This document shows, one piece after another, positions 57,732 through 64,000 of a stretch of DNA of 64,000 nt; the first letter of the stretch is position 1; the number at the start of each line of letters is the position of its first letter. A program made the translations under genes and the position numbers. Origin of the DNA: CAMLLJ01 sp035759585 (GTDB taxonomy: Bacteria > Gemmatimonadota > Gemmatimonadetes > Gemmatimonadales > GWC2-71-9); contig DASTUP010000187.1 in assembly GCA_035759585.1 (NCBI GenBank), positions 1 through 64,000 of the forward strand, written 5' to 3'. The notes below the pieces were generated by a model. The model had not been told where the DNA came from. It saw nothing but the letters and a program-made list of their open reading frames with translations, and did no database searches.

Positions 57732-60263
57732 TCAGCCCGCGAGCGCGTCGCTCACCCGCTCCGCCAGCGACGCCGCACTGAAGGGCTTCTGCAGGAACGC
57801 AAATCCGGGCTCGAGGATTCCGCGCTGGATCACCGCATCGTCGGTATACCCGGACATGAAGAGCACCTTGATCGCCGGCCGCATCTCACGAATGCGCTCG
57901 GCGAGCTGCCGGCCGTTCAGCCCGGGCATCACGACGTCTGTCACGAGCAGCTCGATCGCGCCGGGATGCGATTCGCACCAGGCGAGCGCTTCCCCGACCG
58001 TCCCCACCGCCTTCACCTCATATCCCTGGCGCACCAGGATCTCGTTCGCCACGTGCAGCAGCGCGGGCTCGTCTTCCACGAGGAGGATCTGCTCCGCGCG
58101 ACCGCGGCGGCGGGTATCGTGCGCCTGCTTCCGGGGAGGCGCCGCCGCACCCTCGACGGCAGGGAGGTAGACCTTGAACGTCGCCCCCGCACCCGGCTCG
58201 CTGTACACGATCACCGAGCCACCGCTCTGTTCGACGATGCCATAGACCGTGGAGAGCCCGAGCCCGGTACCCTTCCCCGCCTCCTTGGTCGTGAAGAACG
58301 GCTCGAAGATCTGGGCCTGCTGCTCGCGCGGAATGCCGATGCCGGTGTCGCCCACCGCGAGCATCACGTAGCGGCCTGCGGGGAGCGACCGGCTTCCGCG
58401 GGCGTGGACCTCGTCGAGCTCGATCATCGCGGTCTCAATCGTGAGCCGGCCACCGTCGGGCATCGCATCGCGCGCGTTGACGGCCAGGTTCATGATCACC
58501 TGCTCGATCTGGCCGGGATCCGCCTCGACGGCGCTCAGGTCCGGCGCGAGGCGCGACTCGAGGGTGATGTCCTCGCCGATGATCCGCTCGAGCATGCTGT
58601 GCAGGCCCGAGACGATCTCGTTCACGTCGACGATCCGCCGCTCCGCCACCTGTTGCCGGCTGAAGACCAGGAGCTGGCGCGTCAGCCCGGCGCCGCGCCT
58701 TCCGGCCTCGCGAACCTCTTCGGCGTCGGCGCGGCGCGGATCGTCCTCGGGGAGGTCCTGCACCAGCAGATCGGCGTAGCCGATGACCGCGGAGAGGATG
58801 TTGTTGAAGTCGTGCGCGATCCCCCCTGCCAGCCGTCCGACGGCCTCCATCTTCTGCGCCTGGCGAAAGCGCGCCTCGAGCTGGTTCCGCTCGGTGACGT
58901 CGTGCGCGAGGACGAGCTCCGCGTCCCGACCCGCGAAGCGGAGCGATCCGGCGCTGAGCTCGACGTCGAGCAGCGTCCCGTCCTTCGTGCGGTGGCGCCA
59001 GCGGGTGGGATCGCTGCCCCGCGGCCCGGCCGCAACCGCCGCAAGGAGCCGCGGCACCTCCTCCGGCGGGCGGATGTCCCGAAGCGACATCCCGAGGAAT
59101 TCATCATGCGAAAACCCGTATCGCCTGACGGCCGCGCGGTTCACGGCGAGAAAGGCGAGCGTTTCCCGGTCGTAGACCCACATGGGGCTCGGGTTGAGAT
59201 CGAAGAGCAGGCGGTACTGCTCTTCCGAGGCGCGCAGCTGCGCCTGGCCGTCCTTGACGCGGCTCACCATCGTGCCGAATGCATCACCGAGCCTGCCGAG
59301 CTCGTCCTGGCGCGCGTGCGCCAGACTGAACTCGCTCAGGTCTCCGCGTGCGACGGCTTCGGCGGCGGTCGTGAGCTCACGCAGCGGCGTCGTCAGGCGG
59401 CGGCTCATGAGCCATCCGAGCAACGCGCCGAAGCCGAGTACCGCGAGGCCCACCAGCATGAGGTCGCGCAGGAGCGACCGGGCATTGCTCAGCGCCTCGG
59501 ACGCCGGGCGCTCCGCTGCAAGGATCCAGGGGCTGCCTGCGATCCGGGCGCGGGCCCCGATCCGGTCGATCCCTCCCCGCCGATAGGCGCCGTCGCCAGG
59601 AACGCCTTCGACGCGGACCGACTCGGCCGGTGCCGCGGCGTCGACCCAGAGGCCTTCGTCCCTGTTGCTGAGGAGCAGAGTCGAGCCGCGTCCGATCATC
59701 GAGACGACCTGCCGCATTCCCTCCGGGGTCGCGCCGAGGCGGCGCCGCACGATGAGATGACCGGGCCCATCCGGCAACGCACCGAGTGGTGCCGTCATCT
59801 CATAGTAGGTGAACCCATCGGCCTGATAGAGCCGGCCGACCGCTGCCGAATCCGGACGCGCGGGGGCGCCTGCAGCGGCGATCGAGTCGGTCCGAGTGGT
59901 CGGCCACGCCGACAGAAGGAGCGCGCCACGGGAGTCGCGGAGCTCGCCGGCACCGCCCTCGGCCGTGTCCCTCGCGATACTCTGAAGCGCCCGGCGGGCC
60001 GAACCCTCGCTCGCGGCATTCCCTCGGCCGAACGCCACGATGGCCGTGTCGAGGGTGGCGGCGGTGAGTGCCTGCACGGCATTGACCGCCTCCTGGGAGA
60101 GGAGACCCGCGAACTGTTCCGCCACCGTCTGGAGGCGCGCCCGCTCCGCCGTGATCTGCCCCCTCGCCGCAGCACGATACGCGAGAGCACCGAACAGGAC
60201 GATGACCGCGAGCAGAAGCCCCGCGATCAGCAGTGGAAGCCGGACATTGAGCGAGAGATTCAT
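57732..60263 (-). CDS. hybrid sensor histidine kinase/response regulator
   Basis: This 843-residue protein has a first membrane helix (residues 9-29), a periplasmic sensing region (30-260), a second helix (268-287), HAMP (290-340), a PAS domain (345-460), HisKA with His484 in GGIAHDFNN, an ATPase domain (N-box NLAVNARDA, G-boxes DTGIGIP and GKGTGLGL) and a C-terminal receiver with Asp776 (LLVTDVVMPG). The phosphorelay partner is not here. It starts with ATGA overlap on the antiporter gene, so it is the last gene of an antiporter operon and may sense ionic or pH stress. Confidence 0.94.
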   Translation of the reverse strand: MNLSLNVRLPLLIAGLLLAVIVLFGALAYRAAARGQITAERARLQTVAEQFAGLLSQEAVNAVQALTAATLDTAIVAFGRGNAASEGSARRALQSIARDTAEGGAGELRDSRGALLLSAWPTTRTDSIAAAGAPARPDSAAVGRLYQADGFTYYEMTAPLGALPDGPGHLIVRRRLGATPEGMRQVVSMIGRGSTLLLSNRDEGLWVDAAAPAESVRVEGVPGDGAYRRGGIDRIGARARIAGSPWILAAERPASEALSNARSLLRDLMLVGLAVLGFGALLGWLMSRRLTTPLRELTTAAEAVARGDLSEFSLAHARQDELGRLGDAFGTMVSRVKDGQAQLRASEEQYRLLFDLNPSPMWVYDRETLAFLAVNRAAVRRYGFSHDEFLGMSLRDIRPPEEVPRLLAAVAAGPRGSDPTRWRHRTKDGTLLDVELSAGSLRFAGRDAELVLAHDVTERNQLEARFRQAQKMEAVGRLAGGIAHDFNNILSAVIGYADLLVQDLPEDDPRRADAEEVREAGRRGAGLTRQLLVFSRQQVAERRIVDVNEIVSGLHSMLERIIGEDITLESRLAPDLSAVEADPGQIEQVIMNLAVNARDAMPDGGRLTIETAMIELDEVHARGSRSLPAGRYVMLAVGDTGIGIPREQQAQIFEPFFTTKEAGKGTGLGLSTVYGIVEQSGGSVIVYSEPGAGATFKVYLPAVEGAAAPPRKQAHDTRRRGRAEQILLVEDEPALLHVANEILVRQGYEVKAVGTVGEALAWCESHPGAIELLVTDVVMPGLNGRQLAERIREMRPAIKVLFMSGYTDDAVIQRGILEPGFAFLQKPFSAASLAERVSDALAG

Positions 60264-61606
60264 GTCGAGGGCGCCTCGACCGCGCCACTCTCGCGCTTCC
60301 CGAGGGGCGTTTCGAACCCGGCCGCGCCCTTTGCATTGATCTCCCCCGCGCGGGCGAGCGCACGGCGGAAGAAGACCGCGCCGACCGTCTCGTTGACGGC
60401 GATGACCGACAGAAGGATCGTCCGCATCGTGCCTCCCACTGCGGGATAAGCCTGCTCCGCCACCGTCACGAGGCCGATCGCGACCCCGGCCTGGGAAATG
60501 AGCCCCATCCAGAGCGTATCGGATTCGGCCCGCGGAATTCCTGCGACGCGGGCGCCGATTCGCGTGCCGGTCCAGATGCCGAACGCGCGCGCGAGCACAA
60601 TCGGAATCACCACGGGCCAGAGCGCAATCAGCTCGGCGATCTCGAGCTTCGCGCCGGCCAGCGCGAAGAACACGACGAAGACGGGAGCAGCCGATCGTTC
60701 CATCGCATGCCGCAGCGCGCGCCCCGACCTGCCGGGTGCCGCCGTTTCAGCGACAAATCCGGCCACCAGCAGCGTCAGCAGCGTCTCGACGTGGGCGAGG
60801 CGCGATATCTCGAGCCCGAAGAACGTGACCAGCAGCGCGAAGAGGAAAAGCTCGCCACGGACAAAACGGAGGTAGAGCGCGACGGCGCCTCCGAGTAGCG
60901 CGCCGATGGGAATGGCGCCGCCGATCTCCCATACCGTCGCCCCCAGGCTGCCGACGCCTTCGCCGCCCGACGGAACCAATGACTGCGCCGCGGACAGTGC
61001 GGCACTGAAGACCAGCACCACCACGACGTCCGCCAGGAGCACGACACCCAGGGTGGTGCGGGAAAGCGGGCCCCGCGCACCCGTCTCGGTGAGGAGCGCC
61101 ATGGTGACGGCGGGCGAATGAACGATGGCAATCGAGGCGAACAGCCCGGCGAACGTCAGCGTGGTGAGCGTATTCGTCCCTTGAAGGAAGGGTACGAACT
61201 CGCGCATCAGCAGCAGGGCGCCGAAGATCACGAGGAAGGTAACCGTCAGCTCGATCCCGGTGACCTTGAGCAGTGCGACGCCACGCCGCCGCAGCTCACC
61301 CCACTCCAGCTCGGCGCCGGCGAGAAAGGCGATGAGGGCAATCGCCAGATCGCTCACGGGTGACAGGTCGGCAACCGCCTCTGCCGGCACCGCGGCGAGC
61401 GCACTGGGTCCGAAGATCGCGCCGGCGGCGAGATAGCCGACGAGCTTCGGGAGATTGAACTGCTTCATCAGCTCGCCGACCGAGTACGCCGCGAGGATCA
61501 GGAAGCCGAAGGCGAGCAGGGCTTCGCCGAAGCCTTCCGCCGGACCGGCGACCAGGACCAGCTGCATGCCCCCGAAGAGCAGCGCGAGGATGACGAGCCT
61601 CCGCAT
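60260..61606 (-). CDS. cation:proton antiporter (CPA family), second copy
   Basis: This 448-residue transporter has 12-13 membrane segments with FNLPKLVGYLAAGAIFGPSA, SIAIVHSPAVTMALL and GLISQAGVAIGLVTVAEQAY. No RCK domain follows; the C-terminus is a short tail. It is related in fold, though not closely in sequence, to the neighbour at 61606. One-base overlap with it and ATGA overlap with the kinase make a coupled operon. Confidence 0.9.
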   Translation of the reverse strand: MRRLVILALLFGGMQLVLVAGPAEGFGEALLAFGFLILAAYSVGELMKQFNLPKLVGYLAAGAIFGPSALAAVPAEAVADLSPVSDLAIALIAFLAGAELEWGELRRRGVALLKVTGIELTVTFLVIFGALLLMREFVPFLQGTNTLTTLTFAGLFASIAIVHSPAVTMALLTETGARGPLSRTTLGVVLLADVVVVLVFSAALSAAQSLVPSGGEGVGSLGATVWEIGGAIPIGALLGGAVALYLRFVRGELFLFALLVTFFGLEISRLAHVETLLTLLVAGFVAETAAPGRSGRALRHAMERSAAPVFVVFFALAGAKLEIAELIALWPVVIPIVLARAFGIWTGTRIGARVAGIPRAESDTLWMGLISQAGVAIGLVTVAEQAYPAVGGTMRTILLSVIAVNETVGAVFFRRALARAGEINAKGAAGFETPLGKRESGAVEAPST

Positions 61607-62925
61607 CAGGCCTTCCCCTCGTGAGACGCCACGGCATCTTCGCGCGGCGGCGAAGCGGCTGGCTGCGCCTCGAGCGGCCTGGCCGGCTCGGCAGGCGCCG
61701 TTGCGCCGGCGGGCGCCACGACCGAGCCCGAGGCGCGGATCGCGTGCGGGCTCGCGCCCACAGCGGCATTCATCAGCCGCGCAGAGAAGAGATCGGTAAG
61801 GAGCACGGAAGCGATCGCCGCCGTGAAGATGATGTTCGGGAAGAAGGCATTCGTCTCAGTGAGATAATTGAACGCGATGGCGAGCGCGAGCCCGCCCTGA
61901 CCGAGGAGGGCGCGGCCCCAGTTGTTCCCGAGAATCGGGAGCATGCCGTTGAAGCGCGCCGCCAGCCGCGCGCCGCCTACCTTGGCGAGGCCGCGCATCA
62001 CGACGAACACCACCACCGGCACGACCCAGGCGTTCGTGCTCGGCGTCCAGATCGCGCCGCCGCAGAGCAGCAGCACGAAATACAGCGGCCGCTCCACGCT
62101 CGTGAGCGCCTTCACGATCTCGCTGCGGTTCCGCGACGTGTTCACGAGGATCGTGCCGAGCAGCAGTCCCGGCAGGAGTGGCGAGAGGCGGAGGTACGTG
62201 GCGGCGCCCGTCATGAGCACGATGGCGCCCGCGAGCGAGATGAACAGGCGGTCCTGATCGCGCTCCTCGCCGAGGAAGAGATGGAAGAGCGCACCGCCGA
62301 CCACGCCGATGGTGACGCTGATGACCGCCCACTCGACGGCCGTCGGCGACCTGACCAGCTGCGGCGCCGGGACGTGGCTCAGGCAGAGGACGAGCGCGAG
62401 CGTGACGATCGCCACGAGCGAATCCATCCACACCGCGACCTCGAGCTGGCGCACCACGAGCGTAGCGCGGCCCTGGCGGCGCACGATGAGCTCCATCGCA
62501 TCGGCGGCCGAGCCGGTGGCAACCGCGCCAAGGACGAGCGACGGGACGAGGGCGTACGCGCTCGAGACATTGAAGAGCCACTGCAGCACCACGACGCTCG
62601 AGCCCGTCACCACGAAGAGCGTAATGAGCGATTGCACGAACGCCACGCGATAGAACACCCCGCGCAGGCGCACGAGCGCCGGAAGGTAGAGCCGCATGCC
62701 GACCATCGCGCCCATCCAGCCGAGCGAGAGCGTCATGAACGGCGTGAAGGCGCGGAGGGCTTCTTCCGAGAGGACGCCGGAGACCTGGGGCCCGAGCAGG
62801 ATGCCGAGCAGGAGGTACTCCGCGCCCGACACGATGAGGAAGTGGCGCCCGAGCCATTGGAATGCCACCTTCGCCGCGCCATACGCCACGGCGACGAGGA
62901 TGACGAGCAGCAGCGAAGCGCTCAT
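61606..62925 (-). CDS. cation:proton antiporter-like protein (CPA family), first copy
   Basis: This 439-residue protein has about 12 membrane segments, with SGAEYLLLGILLGPQVSG, GAVATGSAADAMELI and NWGRALLGQGGLALAIAFNY, the last typical of CPA transporters. The first motif lacks the usual charged pair, so it may be a non-identical partner to the next gene. The C-terminal 45 residues are Ala/Pro-rich and cytoplasmic. Two different CPA genes in succession could form a heteromer. It lies 30 bases from the enolase-superfamily gene. Confidence 0.85.
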   Translation of the reverse strand: MSASLLLVILVAVAYGAAKVAFQWLGRHFLIVSGAEYLLLGILLGPQVSGVLSEEALRAFTPFMTLSLGWMGAMVGMRLYLPALVRLRGVFYRVAFVQSLITLFVVTGSSVVVLQWLFNVSSAYALVPSLVLGAVATGSAADAMELIVRRQGRATLVVRQLEVAVWMDSLVAIVTLALVLCLSHVPAPQLVRSPTAVEWAVISVTIGVVGGALFHLFLGEERDQDRLFISLAGAIVLMTGAATYLRLSPLLPGLLLGTILVNTSRNRSEIVKALTSVERPLYFVLLLCGGAIWTPSTNAWVVPVVVFVVMRGLAKVGGARLAARFNGMLPILGNNWGRALLGQGGLALAIAFNYLTETNAFFPNIIFTAAIASVLLTDLFSARLMNAAVGASPHAIRASGSVVAPAGATAPAEPARPLEAQPAASPPREDAVASHEGKA

Positions 62926-62955
62926 CGCCGGCGGAGGGCCGGTGTGCGGGGACCG

Positions 62956-64000
62956 TCATGCATCGGGGGCATGAAGGGAGAGTAACCTCTCCGAGGAAGT
63001 GCGGAAACGGCGCTCGTCCAGGAGGCGGGAAATGGGCTGCCGGGGCACCGTCATCATGCCGTCGGGCCGCACCGTGAGCTTGATGACATCCGCATTGCGC
63101 CCGAACCAGCGCGCGCTGGGCTCGAGGTCGGACGGGAGGTCGAATCCCGGAAGCGACGCCGCCGCGAGCGCCGCCTGGCTGCCGATTCCGGACTCGGGCA
63201 TCGTTCCCGCCCAGAGGCGCACGCCGGCGGCCCGGGCTATGCGCCAGATGCGACACACCTCGGAGAGGCCGCCGACGCGGTGGACCTTCACGTTCCAGAT
63301 CGTGGGACCGCCAAGCTCGAGAATCTGGCGGGCGGCGCGCGCGTCCCGGAGCGTCTCGTCCAGACAGATCGGGGTCACGAGCTCCCGGCCGAGCGTCGCG
63401 TGGCCGACCAGCTCGTCCGGGGGAAGTGGCTGCTCGATGTAGAGAAGGCCGAATCCGTCGAGTGTGCGGAGCGCGGCCTCGTCGCGCGGCCATTCGTAGG
63501 ATCCGTTGGCGTCCACCGTCAGCGGGATGTCCGTGCCCTTCAGCATGTCGGCCACCGCGGCGACCGGCTCGGCGTCCCAACCCGGCATGACCTTGATCTT
63601 CACGCGGCGATACCCTGCCACGGCAGCTTCCGCCACCTGCGCGCGCAGCGTTTCGATCGCGCGGTCGGGAGGGATGCCGAGCGCCACGCCGCAGGGCACG
63701 GCCGGAACGTGCGGGACACCGAGCGCGTCCGAAAGCACGTCCGCGATCCCGCGACCTTCACGACGCGCAGCGAGGTCCCACGCGGCGGTCTCGAGTCCCG
63801 CACGGGCGAAGGGATTTCCGCGTATGCCCGCGCGCAGCGCGGTGTCGAGCGCTTCGATCGAAATGAACGATGGCCCGAGGACGCGCGGGAGCAGCACGTT
63901 CTCGAGCAGGTGCCGTGCCGAGCCCAGCGTCTCCTCCGAATAGAACGGCAAGCCGAACGGAGGCGATTCGCCGTAGCCGACGTGTCCATCGGCATCGTGC
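62956..64000 (-). CDS. enolase superfamily protein, OSBS/N-acylamino-acid-racemase or dipeptide-epimerase type (partial)
   Basis: At least 348 codons; the start is beyond the window edge. The muconate-lactonising subgroup motifs are complete: the catalytic Lys pair in RVKIKVMPG, metal ligands in TVDANGSYEW, LLYIEQPLPPDEL and ICLDETLRDA, and the second Lys in WNVKVHR. GYGESPPFGLPFYSEET at the 5' side fits MenC-type or dipeptide epimerases. The reaction is therefore menaquinone synthesis (o-succinylbenzoate) or amino-acid racemisation; the motifs do not separate them. It is the first gene of the antiporter-kinase string. Confidence 0.85.
   Translation of the reverse strand, partial: HDADGHVGYGESPPFGLPFYSEETLGSARHLLENVLLPRVLGPSFISIEALDTALRAGIRGNPFARAGLETAAWDLAARREGRGIADVLSDALGVPHVPAVPCGVALGIPPDRAIETLRAQVAEAAVAGYRRVKIKVMPGWDAEPVAAVADMLKGTDIPLTVDANGSYEWPRDEAALRTLDGFGLLYIEQPLPPDELVGHATLGRELVTPICLDETLRDARAARQILELGGPTIWNVKVHRVGGLSEVCRIWRIARAAGVRLWAGTMPESGIGSQAALAAASLPGFDLPSDLEPSARWFGRNADVIKLTVRPDGMMTVPRQPISRLLDERRFRTSSERLLSLHAPDA

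Noticed and set aside
57549..60449. 966-codon plus-strand frame opposite the histidine kinase
   Set aside because: It runs antisense through a gene with complete kinase domains and shows no recognisable fold.

Overview
This is 64 kb of a high-GC bacterial chromosome. The coding style (dense overlapping operons, many lipoproteins and exported proteins, outer-membrane barrels, LemA/TPM, Mla transport, an F-type ATP synthase) points to a Gram-negative soil-type bacterium. The gene style and the order dnaE-accA-ricT-metG-M23 peptidase fit Gemmatimonadota best; this is an inference from style, not from a marker gene. There is no prophage, transposase, rRNA or CRISPR array.

Layout. 0-6.5 kb: a sulfite-oxidase-like molybdoenzyme, an unknown protein, an M20 peptidase, an exported Asp/Thr/Ser-rich protein, and a lipoprotein metallopeptidase with a second membrane-anchored peptidase. 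6.8-15 kb: the housekeeping run dnaE-accA-ricT-metG followed by an M23 murein hydrolase. 15-20.9 kb: envelope genes (LemA, a nucleotidyltransferase, a TPM protein, lipoproteins, a DsbA-like thiol protein, a CPBP protease, two barrel-like exported proteins). 20.9-25.1 kb: atpAGDC with a perfect CRP-type dyad upstream. 25.5-29.3 kb: the Mla lipid transporter with a NUDIX and an AraC-type gene. 29.6-31.7 kb: an RpoD-family sigma factor and six tRNAs (Ala, Gly, fMet, Val, Arg, Pro). 32-38.8 kb: phosphoribosyltransferase, TRIC channel, glycine-zipper lipoprotein, MarR/DoxX pair, PQQ sugar dehydrogenase, and an unusual flavin-barrel/UbiA fusion. 38.8-41.9 kb: a MarR regulator with YceI and two ring-cleaving dioxygenases. 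41.9-46.6 kb: a Kef-type antiporter, an amino-acid permease, a luciferase-like oxidoreductase and a CoA-binding protein. 46.7-51.4 kb: tRNA-Arg and a four-gene metal (probably copper) export operon ending in a CopB-type ATPase. 51.4-57.7 kb: small proteins, an Rrf2 regulator with a thioredoxin-reductase-like enzyme, a universal stress protein and DksA-like zinc finger, a cupin, and a truncated cytochrome-oxidase-I-like gene. 57.7-64 kb: a hybrid histidine kinase translationally coupled to two cation/proton antiporters, with an enolase-superfamily enzyme cut by the window edge.

The main novelties are: (1) a dispersed structured repeat present in three copies (18.7, 25.3 and 29.4 kb) whose two internal hairpins keep pairing through compensatory changes; (2) the flavin-barrel/UbiA fusion lying between two MarR loci for which matching operator pairs can be read directly; (3) the four-gene metal operon with two unrecognised envelope proteins; and (4) the kinase-antiporter operon. 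A recurrent -10 element of the form TANCTT is seen in front of several genes.
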